This document shows positions 25,647-33,711 of a stretch of 64,000 nt of DNA, in pieces; positions within the stretch are counted from its first letter, which is position 1, and the number at the start of each line of letters is the position of its first letter. Location: positions 372,001-436,000 of the forward strand of contig NZ_JBNPXH010000003.1 of NCBI RefSeq assembly GCF_050433395.1. The letters are read 5' to 3'. The DNA is from Mobilitalea torta. GTDB lineage: Bacteria > Bacillota > Clostridia > Lachnospirales > Lachnospiraceae. A program made the position numbers and the translations under genes. The notes beneath the pieces are model-generated. The model did not search any database. It saw only the letters and a program-made list of their open reading frames with translations, and was not told where the DNA came from.

Positions 25647-26977
25647 AGCTGGGACGGTGGATGATAGGAATAAGTCTTTTCCTCCTGGGATGCTTCTGCC
25701 TGACGATAGGATCTCTCCGGAAGCAGGAGCTTCCCGGGGCGGACCTTGCCCGGATGAATGTAATTGTAAAAAAAACGGAGAAGATCATTCGGGAAAAAGC
25801 CATGGCCGAGGCCGAAGCCAAGAATGAAACGAGGGCAGAAGGAAAGACAGGAGCAGAGATAAGAGAGATAGAGACGGAGATAAAGGCAGAGATAGAAGCA
25901 GGGATGGAAACGGAGACGGCTGCCTTGGGTTTTGAGCTTGTCCTGTGCAGTAATCCCGAATATGAAAGAATTCTCTACCAAGGCCTGGCTGACCGGGCCG
26001 CCATCATAGACCTCAAAAAAGAGGATGTAATGATCGGAAAGATATTGTTTCCGCCGGATAACGCGGCGGAGGAAGCACGCAGGAACCGTTTATTCCGGGT
26101 GGCCGCGGCAGTGTTTACAGGACTGCTGCTGTTTGTCTGGGGATTAGGCGGTCTTATTTATATCCGCTTTATCAGGCCGTTTCGGAAGCTGGAGGGCTTT
26201 GCATCCCATGTGGCAGCAGGAAATCTTGACTTTCCCCTCCCCATGTACAGGCAGAATTATTTCGGGGCCTTTACGGAGAGCTTTGATTTAATGAGGGAGG
26301 AACTGAAGGAAGCGAGACAGGGTGAGTTTGAAGCAAACCGGAGCAAGAAGGAGCTGGTGGCCGGGCTGTCCCATGATATCAAGACTCCGGTTTCCACCAT
26401 CAAGGCATACTGTGAACTGATTACCGTCAAAAGCGGTGAGGCGGATACCGTACAAAAAGCCCGGATCATTAATGAGAAAGCGGATATGATCGACCATCTG
26501 ATCAGCGATATGTTCCATGCGACCCTGGAGGATCTCACAGCCCTAAGGATTGACTGCCGGGAAGAGATGAGCACCATTCTTGACGATATGCTGGGGCAGA
26601 TGAACCATTTAAAGAGAATACATAAGGTGAATCCAGTTCCGGAATGCCTGATTTATTGCGATGCCCTCCGGCTTAGCCAGGTCATCGACAATATCATTCA
26701 CAACTCCTATAAATATACGGAGAGCCATATAGAAGTCAGCAGCGCGGTAGAACAGGGATATCTGAGAGTAACCCTCCGGGATTTTGGCGAGGGCGTGGAG
26801 GAAAGCGAGCTCCCCCTGCTCTGCGGGAAGTTCTACCGGGGCAGGAACAGCTCCGGCACAAGCGGCTCGGGACTGGGCCTGTACCTGGCGAAGCAGTTCA
26901 TGGAGGGGATGGGGGGAAGCCTTGAAATCTATTGTGACCAGGGCTTTGTAGTCAGCCTGCTCCTCCGTTTGGCCTGA
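25643..26977 (+). CDS. Sensor histidine kinase with low-complexity extracytoplasmic region
   Basis: A 444-aa kinase: TM1 near 8-24 (ISLFLLGCFCLTIGSL), an extracytoplasmic region to about 145, TM2 (AAAVFTGLLLFVWGLGGLIYI), HAMP, H-box AGLSHDIKTPVSTIKAYCEL, N-box LSQVIDNIIHNSYKY, and G-boxes DFGEGV and SGSGLGLYLAKQ. The region about 50-93 is almost only Glu, Ala, Lys, Ile, Thr and Gly in a repeating pattern, from purine-rich DNA at 25788-25922. The partner regulator is upstream and overlapping, and the ABC pair follows. Confidence 0.93.
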   Translation: MKLGRWMIGISLFLLGCFCLTIGSLRKQELPGADLARMNVIVKKTEKIIREKAMAEAEAKNETRAEGKTGAEIREIETEIKAEIEAGMETETAALGFELVLCSNPEYERILYQGLADRAAIIDLKKEDVMIGKILFPPDNAAEEARRNRLFRVAAAVFTGLLLFVWGLGGLIYIRFIRPFRKLEGFASHVAAGNLDFPLPMYRQNYFGAFTESFDLMREELKEARQGEFEANRSKKELVAGLSHDIKTPVSTIKAYCELITVKSGEADTVQKARIINEKADMIDHLISDMFHATLEDLTALRIDCREEMSTILDDMLGQMNHLKRIHKVNPVPECLIYCDALRLSQVIDNIIHNSYKYTESHIEVSSAVEQGYLRVTLRDFGEGVEESELPLLCGKFYRGRNSSGTSGSGLGLYLAKQFMEGMGGSLEIYCDQGFVVSLLLRLA

Positions 26978-26995
26978 GGGCATAAGTGAGAGATT

Positions 26996-27059
26996 TAAGA
27001 AACGGATAAGAATTTCATAAGGAATGGAAAAAGACTGGATCAGGTTCCGCAAGTATAAT
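26996..27059 (+). promoter_or_regulatory. ABC promoter preceded by three tandem 11-bp direct repeats
   Basis: TAAGAAACGGA (26996-27006), TAAGAATTTCA (27007-27017) and TAAGGAATGGA (27018-27028) are back to back. A poor -35 (27031-27036) and TATAAT (27054-27059) follow with a 17-bp spacer. This is the arrangement expected for activation by the OmpR-family regulator encoded upstream. Confidence 0.65.
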
Positions 27060-27091
27060 AAAGTTATCAAAATTATATGGAGGAATACAAA

Positions 27092-27847
27092 ATGGCAATA
27101 ATACTGGAAGCCAGGATGCTGTGCAAGACCTTCTCCACTGGGAGCATACAGCAGCATGTGCTAAAAAATCTTAACATCCAAATAGAAGAAGGGGATTTCA
27201 CTGTTATCATGGGCAGCTCCGGGTCGGGCAAATCCACCCTGCTCTATGCCTTGTCCGGCATGGACCGTCCCACCCTTGGGGAGATTATCTTCCGGGGCAC
27301 CGAGATAAGCCGTTATTCCAATGATAAGCTGGCCGTTTTCCGCAGATCCCACTGCGGCTTTGTCTTCCAGCAGATGTATCTGAATGAAACCATGAGCGTT
27401 CTGGATAATATACTGGTCAGCGGTCTGCTGATCAACCGGGACCGCAGGGGGGTAATCCGGCGGGGAAAGGAGCTTCTGGCCCAGGTGGGACTGGATGAGC
27501 AATGCTATAGCAAATTCCCCTCCCAGCTCTCCGGCGGAGAGGCACAGAGGGCAGCCATCGTGAGAGCGCTGATCAATAAGCCGGAGATTGTATTTGCCGA
27601 TGAGCCCACGGGGGCCCTGAATTCGGAGAACGCCGTCAATGTTCTGGACATCCTCACCGCGATGAATGAACAGGGGCAGTCCGTGGTTATGGTCACCCAC
27701 GACATCAAGACCGCCAGAAGGGCAAACCGCATCCTCTATCTGAAGGATGGAGTGATCATAGACGAATGCCGCCTGGGCGCTTTTCAGAAGGAGGATGCAC
27801 AGCGAAACAGCGTGCTTCATGAATTCCTTCGGAAGATGGGGTGGTAG
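27092..27847 (+). CDS. ABC transporter ATPase, MacB/BceA-like
   Basis: A 251-aa ATPase with Walker A GSSGSGKSTLLYALSG, Q-loop FVFQQMYLN, signature LSGGEAQRAAIVRAL and Walker B EIVFADEPTGALNS, the LolD/MacB/BceA subgroup that partners FtsX-like permeases. ATG 27092 is chosen over 27077 because GGAGG stands eight bases before it. The permease gene starts three bases after the stop codon. Such pairs often act in antimicrobial-peptide resistance or cell-envelope signalling. Confidence 0.94.
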   Translation: MAIILEARMLCKTFSTGSIQQHVLKNLNIQIEEGDFTVIMGSSGSGKSTLLYALSGMDRPTLGEIIFRGTEISRYSNDKLAVFRRSHCGFVFQQMYLNETMSVLDNILVSGLLINRDRRGVIRRGKELLAQVGLDEQCYSKFPSQLSGGEAQRAAIVRALINKPEIVFADEPTGALNSENAVNVLDILTAMNEQGQSVVMVTHDIKTARRANRILYLKDGVIIDECRLGAFQKEDAQRNSVLHEFLRKMGW

Positions 27848-27849
27848 GC

Positions 27850-30207
27850 ATGAAACTGTATTTAATTGCCCGGAACAATATAAAAAGATCCCTTGCCTCT
27901 TCCGTCGTATTGGTTCTTCTGGTCATACTATCCACCCTGCTGATGTATACCGGAATCGCCGTGGAAAATCAGATTGGAGACTTTGTAGATGCCAGGAATG
28001 AGGAGCTTCACGGAGCGGACTGTACGCTGCTGGCCGGACCGTCGAGCATGGGGAAGGTGATTTCCATCCTTGATCAAAGAGAGGATATCGACCGGTACGA
28101 AGTCCATGACAGCATCTATTACACCTCTCCGAAGTTTCGAAACAGAATGAGGGACGAGAAGGAGAGCAATCTGATCACGATTATGTTAAATGCAGAGGAC
28201 ACCTATCATCTCAACCGTCTGTCCATTATCGACGAGCTGTCCCCAAGGCCGGAGAACGGCATTATCGTGCCCTATATACTGAAGACCTCGAAGCAGTACC
28301 GGACGGGGGATGAGCTGGTAATGAAAACGGAAAACCGTAGTGACACCTTTGTGATTGCAGGCTTCTATGAGAATGTGATCTTTGCCTCACCCAGCAATGT
28401 TTCCATGTATCAGTTCTTTGTCTATGACCAGACTTTCCGGAAGCTGAGGGAGGAAGCGGGGGATATGGCAAAGCATAGCCTAATTAATCTCCAATTTGAG
28501 GGAATCGACGGAGGAGAATTCGAGAGAAGCTTTCTGCTTGAATTCAAAGGAAAGGAAATTGACGGAAATGACTTTCTGGCTATTCTTCCTTTCGATACCT
28601 TAAAACAGGGAGTAACCATGTTCACCGAGATCCTGATGGTGGTATTAATTGCATTTTCCCTGATTCTGCTGGCCATTGCCCTGGTGGTGATCCGGTTCTC
28701 TGTGGTGGTCCATCTGGAGAAGAATATCAAGAACATCGGCTCCCTGGAAGCGGTGGGGTATACGGCGGAACAGATTAAATATGCCTTATTGCTTGAGTTT
28801 CTGCTGCTTACGGCGGTGGGGATTCTGGCAGGACTGCTCCTGGCGGTAGCGGTCACTTCCCCGGTGGGGAATATGATATCGGCATCCATCGGCCTGCGGT
28901 GGGCAGGGCGTATCAGCGTTCCCGCCGCCCTTGCCAGTGCTTTGGTGAATCTGCTGCTGATTATTACCGTAACGAATATGACGGCAAGGAAGCTAAAGAA
29001 GATTACGCCCCTGGCCGCCCTGCGGGACGGCATCGAAACCCACAGCTTCAAGCGGAATTACCTTCCCCTGGAGAAATCAGGACTGCCCTTGAATCTGGCC
29101 ATTGGCATGAAGGGGCTGCTGTATAATAAAAAACAGAATCTTGTAATGGCGGTGATTATTTCCCTGCTGAGCTTTGCCTGTGTTTATACCGTCGGAATGT
29201 ACTATAATTTTGTGATTGATGATACAGCGATGATGAATCTGGTAGGCTTACCGACAGCAAAGGTGCAGGTATGGGCGGAGGCGGCGGATTATGACCGGAT
29301 CGCGGATCAGATCAGGGAAAAGAAAGAGGTTCGCAGGCTGCTGGATTATAATGCGGAGGAGATGCTGGTTAAAAACGGGGAGAGAGAGGCGCAGGTGCGC
29401 GTCGAGATCATGGAGGATTTCTCCGAATTAGATGCGGATACCCTGATGGCTGGCCGGCTGGCGGAATATGAAAATGAGATCATGGTCAGCAGCAGAACCC
29501 TGCAGGAGCTGGGCCTAGAGCTGGGCGGCTTCGTAACGGTGTCCTCCTTTGGAGGGGAGGCACAGTATCTGATTGTCGGCGTAAAGCAGCATATCAGCAA
29601 TTTGGGAAGAGGCGCAAGCCTTACGCTGGAGGGAGTGAGGCGTCTGAACCCGGATTACAAAATCAATATGGCGATTATGTATCTGACGGAGGGGACGGAT
29701 ACGGAGGACTTTATTAAAGCGCTGAGTACAGAGTTTGCAGCCGGGAACATCTTAATTATGAATATAGAGGATAATATCAATGTGGTGATGGAATCCTTCC
29801 ACGGATCAATTGTGGCCATCTGCGCCTTATGCGGGGGCATCACCGTAATTACGGTCGTGCTGATCCTGCTGCTCTTAATCAAGGTGAAGCTTCTCAAGGA
29901 GCAGAGGCAGTACGGGATATATAAGGCTCTGGGGTATACGGCCGCACAGCTGATCAGACAGGTGGGCTACAGCTATCTGCCGGTGATCGTGCTGGGAGGC
30001 ATCCTGGGTCTGGGGGCAGGGCTTCTGCTGTCGAATTCCTTCACCCAGATGCTGCTGGCGGGCAACGGAATACGGAGGGTCAATCTGATACTTCCCTATT
30101 GGCATATGCTTTTTGTCCCTGTGGGCATGCTTCTGGTTTCGGCGGTGACCATATGGCTGGCATCCCTCAGAATTCGCAGAATAACTCCCATCAGGCTCTT
30201 CGATTGA
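27850..30207 (+). CDS. FtsX/MacB-like ABC permease
   Basis: A 785-aa permease: an N-terminal span, a large extracytoplasmic domain (about 45-250), three spans near 255-385, a middle span near 425, a second extracytoplasmic domain, and three C-terminal spans with GIYKALGYTAAQLIRQ. Two FtsX domains are thus present. ATG 27850 gives MKLYLIARNNIKRS and lies just past the ATPase stop. The transporter likely performs mechanotransmission or removes peptides from the membrane rather than classic transport. It is too long for BceB and lacks a clear BceB-type single large domain. Confidence 0.9.
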   Translation: MKLYLIARNNIKRSLASSVVLVLLVILSTLLMYTGIAVENQIGDFVDARNEELHGADCTLLAGPSSMGKVISILDQREDIDRYEVHDSIYYTSPKFRNRMRDEKESNLITIMLNAEDTYHLNRLSIIDELSPRPENGIIVPYILKTSKQYRTGDELVMKTENRSDTFVIAGFYENVIFASPSNVSMYQFFVYDQTFRKLREEAGDMAKHSLINLQFEGIDGGEFERSFLLEFKGKEIDGNDFLAILPFDTLKQGVTMFTEILMVVLIAFSLILLAIALVVIRFSVVVHLEKNIKNIGSLEAVGYTAEQIKYALLLEFLLLTAVGILAGLLLAVAVTSPVGNMISASIGLRWAGRISVPAALASALVNLLLIITVTNMTARKLKKITPLAALRDGIETHSFKRNYLPLEKSGLPLNLAIGMKGLLYNKKQNLVMAVIISLLSFACVYTVGMYYNFVIDDTAMMNLVGLPTAKVQVWAEAADYDRIADQIREKKEVRRLLDYNAEEMLVKNGEREAQVRVEIMEDFSELDADTLMAGRLAEYENEIMVSSRTLQELGLELGGFVTVSSFGGEAQYLIVGVKQHISNLGRGASLTLEGVRRLNPDYKINMAIMYLTEGTDTEDFIKALSTEFAAGNILIMNIEDNINVVMESFHGSIVAICALCGGITVITVVLILLLLIKVKLLKEQRQYGIYKALGYTAAQLIRQVGYSYLPVIVLGGILGLGAGLLLSNSFTQMLLAGNGIRRVNLILPYWHMLFVPVGMLLVSAVTIWLASLRIRRITPIRLFD

Positions 30208-30231
30208 TAACCATCTATGGCAAACAGGAGG

Positions 30232-30260
30232 TTTACGGATCAGACAGGATGTGATAAGAT
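30232..30260 (+). promoter_or_regulatory. Promoter for hisS
   Basis: TTTACG (30232-30237), 17-bp spacer, TGA-TAAGAT (-10 at 30255-30260). Only 89 bp separate the preceding gene from hisS, too little for a T-box leader. Confidence 0.55.
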
Positions 30261-30296
30261 AGGTTAATAATAGTGTCAGACATTCGGAGGAAGAAT

Positions 30297-31541
30297 ATGA
30301 TTACACAAAGACCCAAGGGTACCCAGGACTGGTACGGCTCCAATATGCACAAACGTACCGTGATTGAAGAGATTGCCAGAAGAATTTGCAAAGCATATAA
30401 TATGAAGGAAATTATAACTCCTGCTTTTGAACACACCGTTTTGTTCCAGCGGGGAGTGGGAGAGACCACAGATGTGGTCCAGAAGGAGATGTACACCTTT
30501 GACGACAAGGGAAACCGCAGTATTACCCTCAAGCCCGAAGGAACGGCCGGTGCGGTAAGAGCCTATCTGGAAAATGGACTGTACGGCGAGAGCCAGCCCA
30601 TTAAGCTGTTCTATTTCACCCAGGCCTTCCGTTATGAGAATCCTCAGAGCGGCAGACTTCGCCAGCATCATCAGTTCGGAATCGAATTCCTGGGCTCCGC
30701 AAGTCCTTTGGCAGAGGTAGAGCTGATCTCCCTGCTAACGGAGTTTATGAAGGAGCTGGGGATGAAGGGGGCAAATCTCCATATCAACAGCATTGGCTGC
30801 GGGAACTGCCGGAAGACCTATAACGAGGCTCTGCTTGCCTATCTGAAGCAGCATGAGGAGCAGCTTTGTCCCACCTGCCGTGAGAGGATGCAGAAGAACC
30901 CTCTCCGGGTGATTGACTGTAAGGTGCCTTCCTGCAAGGTTATTGTAAAGGATGCGCCCAGAACCATAGAGTATCTGGATGAGGAATGCCGGACACATTT
31001 TGAGGAGCTGAAAGAGCTTCTGGATAAGGTTGGGATTCCCTATGAGGTGGATACGGGAATTGTAAGAGGACTCGATTATTACACAAAGACGGTGTTTGAA
31101 TTCGTGAATGAGGAAGGCTTTACGCTGTGCGGCGGCGGCAGATACGATAATCTGGTTCATGAGATCGATGAGAAGCAGAATATTCCGGCAGTGGGCTTCG
31201 GCTTTGGAATTGAGCGGATTATTAATGAATTGGCGGCGGAGGGTGTGGAGCTGGCTCCGGAACCGGAAGTGGAGCTTTATGTGGGAATTCTCGGCAAGGA
31301 GTGCAGAGCGTCCGCCTTCTCCCTGGTACAGCAGCTGCGCGGCGAAGGAATCATTGTGGAGACAGATTATATGGATCGCAGTGTCAAGGCCCAGATGAAG
31401 TACGCCAACAAAATCGGTGCGAAGAATACAGTCATTATTGGTGCCGATGAGCTGGCAGGAAATAAAGCCTGCGTCAAAAACATGCAGACGGGAGAACAGA
31501 CCCAGATGGATCTGGACCGGCTTGCTGAATATTTTCTATAA
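30297..31541 (+). CDS. hisS: Histidyl-tRNA synthetase
   Basis: A 414-aa class II synthetase beginning MITQRPKGTQDWYG, with FQRGVGETTDVVQKEMYTF, motif 2 region FRYENPQSGRLRQHHQFG, the histidine-specific RGLDYYTKTVFEF and motif 3 AVGFGFGIERI, then the anticodon-binding domain. It charges tRNA-His. ATG 30297 is chosen over 30273 because CGGAGG precedes it and it matches the family start. A strong terminator follows. Confidence 0.97.
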   Translation: MITQRPKGTQDWYGSNMHKRTVIEEIARRICKAYNMKEIITPAFEHTVLFQRGVGETTDVVQKEMYTFDDKGNRSITLKPEGTAGAVRAYLENGLYGESQPIKLFYFTQAFRYENPQSGRLRQHHQFGIEFLGSASPLAEVELISLLTEFMKELGMKGANLHINSIGCGNCRKTYNEALLAYLKQHEEQLCPTCRERMQKNPLRVIDCKVPSCKVIVKDAPRTIEYLDEECRTHFEELKELLDKVGIPYEVDTGIVRGLDYYTKTVFEFVNEEGFTLCGGGRYDNLVHEIDEKQNIPAVGFGFGIERIINELAAEGVELAPEPEVELYVGILGKECRASAFSLVQQLRGEGIIVETDYMDRSVKAQMKYANKIGAKNTVIIGADELAGNKACVKNMQTGEQTQMDLDRLAEYFL

Positions 31542-31546
31542 TCAAT

Positions 31547-31607
31547 GGAATCATAGAGGGCATCCCTGCAAGCGTATGTGAGGGCCCCTCTGTGGTTCCT
31601 TTTTTTT
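31547..31607 (+). terminator. Terminator after hisS
   Basis: GGAATCATAGAGGG (31547-31560) pairs with CCCTCTGTGGTTCC (31586-31599), 14 bp with two G-U pairs, followed by eight T. Confidence 0.92.
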
Positions 31608-31685
31608 GCTCAATTCTGCCCTCTGAGCCCCGGTTTGTGCGTGGAAGCCTGTTTAAAATATATATTCGACAAGAAAATGCTCATA

Positions 31686-31714
31686 TTGACAATGTGCCAC
31701 TAAATTACTATAAT
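31686..31714 (+). promoter_or_regulatory. Consensus sigma-A promoter of the chemotaxis operon
   Basis: TTGACA (31686-31691), exactly 17 bp, TATAAT (31709-31714). It gives a leader of about 110 nt before mcp and is the likely start of mcp-cheA-W-Y-R-B. It looks like a housekeeping rather than a flagellar sigma-D site. Confidence 0.9.
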
Positions 31715-31833
31715 GGTGATAAACGGAAGTATCGAAATATATATAGTAGAGTTCAGTTCCTATATGCAAAAGCGGATATTTCGGGCGGAAACACAGAATA
31801 TCCGGATGCTGTTAAAAACAGAGGGAGGTTGCT

Positions 31834-33654
31834 ATGAAGTTTAAAGATATGAAGATATACCCAAGATTGGTCTTGTGTGCTTTGATCATAGAGGCAATGG
31901 GTGCTATTCTTGGTATCTGCGGCATAGCCGGTTTATGGACTATGAGTAATGCCGACGGCTTGCTGTATAATGAGAATACTTTGGGCGTGACCTATTCCAG
32001 TGCGGCAGGAACTTATTTTCAGCGGCTGCGTTATAATACTCTGGAACTGACCGTGTTAGAGACAGATCAGCAAAAAGCGGATGTTCTGGCGAAACTGGAG
32101 AGTTTCATGGGAACTATTGACGAATTGCTGCTGAATTATGAAGGACGGATGCATGATGAGGATCCCGCTGTATTCAATGATGTCAGGAAGGAATGGGATC
32201 TTTATAAGGAGTATATGGAAGAGATCATGGCTTCTGTAGAGAAGGGTGATATGAACCGCGCAGTGGAAATTATGCTGGTAGATTCGGATGAAACCGGCAG
32301 CCTGCTGCGTGATAATCTGGAGCATTTACTTACTACGAATAATAACGCGGCGAGCAGCAGGGCACAGAGAAATAAAAGCCTTGTAATATGGCTGACCGCA
32401 GCCATTCTGCTTCTGATTACAGTATCCGTCGTGGCATGTGTCATATTGGCGAGCAAGCTTGCCAAAGGCATCAGTGATCCCATTAATCAACTGGTCACTG
32501 CCGCAGACCGTCTTGCTCTTGGGGATGTAAATGTCAGTGCCAGCATTGATCGGATAGACGAAGCCGGTATACTTGGCAGCGCTTTTGATAAAATGATTGC
32601 CAATATCAGAGAACAGGCACAGACCGCGGAACGTATCGCGGCCGGGGATCTGACGGTGGAGGTAGAGGTAAGGTCTGAGGAAGATCTGCTGGGTAAGAAG
32701 CTGGCAGAAATGGTGTATAATAACAATCTTATGCTGGGGGGAATTGCTACAGCCTCGGACCAAGTGGCAATAGGCTCCGGGCAGGTATCCGAATCCAGCA
32801 TATCCCTATCCCGCGGTGCCTCGGAGCAGGCGGCCGCAGTCGAGGAACTGACAGCTTCTCTGGAGGAAATCTCCGCCCAGACGGAGCAGAATGCCAGAAA
32901 TGCCGGCAGGGCCAATGAAGTGGCGGAGACGGTCAGGCGGAATGCGGAGCAGGGGAATGTTCAGATGCAGGAGATGCTAAAGGCAATGGAGGATATCAAC
33001 AGCTCCTCTACCAATATCTCCAAGGTCATCCGGGTTATAGAAGATATTGCGTTCCAGACCAATATACTGGCGCTGAATGCGGCGGTGGAAGCGGCAAGGG
33101 CCGGTCAGCACGGCAAGGGCTTTGCGGTAGTTGCCGATGAGGTCCGGAGTCTGGCGGCGCGTTCGGCGAGTGCGGCGAAGGAGACCACGGATATGATCGA
33201 AGGTTCTATCCGGAAGGCGGAAGGCGGCTCCAGAATCGCCGGAGAGACGGCTAAAGCGCTGGGAAGAATTGTGGACGGTGTGGAAGAGGTTGCGTCTCTG
33301 ATCAGCGATATCGCCGTGGCTTCCAATGAGCAGGCCTTGGGAATACAGCAGATCAGCCAGGGTGTGATGCAGGTATCCCAGGGGATAGCCACCACCTCGG
33401 CTACGGCGGAGGAAAGTGCGGCAGCCAGTGAACAGCTGTCAAGCCAGGCATCTGTTTTGAAAGAGACAGTGAGTAAATATAAGCTTACCAGGGGGAAGGA
33501 CCCGGGGAGAAGAAACCATGAGTTGAACCCGGAAGTTCTAAGGAGGCTTGAAAGCAGAGGAACCAAAGAAAGCGGTGAGAAGGCCGCCGGAACCGGGGAA
33601 TATGTCAAATCAGCAATTACATTAACTGATAATAGGGATTTCGGCAAGTATTAG
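31834..33654 (+). CDS. Methyl-accepting chemotaxis protein
   Basis: A 606-aa receptor: cytoplasmic N-terminus, TM1 near 11-35, a periplasm-facing four-helix-bundle sensor (about 36-180), TM2 (VIWLTAAILLLITVSVVACVI), HAMP, and a signalling domain with the conserved tip EDIAFQTNILALNAAVEAAR. The C-terminus lacks a clear CheR-docking pentapeptide. AGGGAGG stands before ATG 31834. As first gene of the chemosensory operon it is probably the dedicated receptor; its ligand is not evident. Confidence 0.95.
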   Translation: MKFKDMKIYPRLVLCALIIEAMGAILGICGIAGLWTMSNADGLLYNENTLGVTYSSAAGTYFQRLRYNTLELTVLETDQQKADVLAKLESFMGTIDELLLNYEGRMHDEDPAVFNDVRKEWDLYKEYMEEIMASVEKGDMNRAVEIMLVDSDETGSLLRDNLEHLLTTNNNAASSRAQRNKSLVIWLTAAILLLITVSVVACVILASKLAKGISDPINQLVTAADRLALGDVNVSASIDRIDEAGILGSAFDKMIANIREQAQTAERIAAGDLTVEVEVRSEEDLLGKKLAEMVYNNNLMLGGIATASDQVAIGSGQVSESSISLSRGASEQAAAVEELTASLEEISAQTEQNARNAGRANEVAETVRRNAEQGNVQMQEMLKAMEDINSSSTNISKVIRVIEDIAFQTNILALNAAVEAARAGQHGKGFAVVADEVRSLAARSASAAKETTDMIEGSIRKAEGGSRIAGETAKALGRIVDGVEEVASLISDIAVASNEQALGIQQISQGVMQVSQGIATTSATAEESAAASEQLSSQASVLKETVSKYKLTRGKDPGRRNHELNPEVLRRLESRGTKESGEKAAGTGEYVKSAITLTDNRDFGKY

Positions 33655-33711
33655 CAGCACTGATCCACAGCGACGATTAACAGAATGAAAATAAAGAAGG
33701 AGGGAAAATGA

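Noticed and set aside
30208..30296. T-box leader for hisS
   Set aside because: Only 89 bp are available, with no T-box sequence and no antiterminator.
31592..31837. 81-aa + strand frame before the chemoreceptor
   Set aside because: It starts inside the hisS terminator stem and overlaps the mcp promoter.
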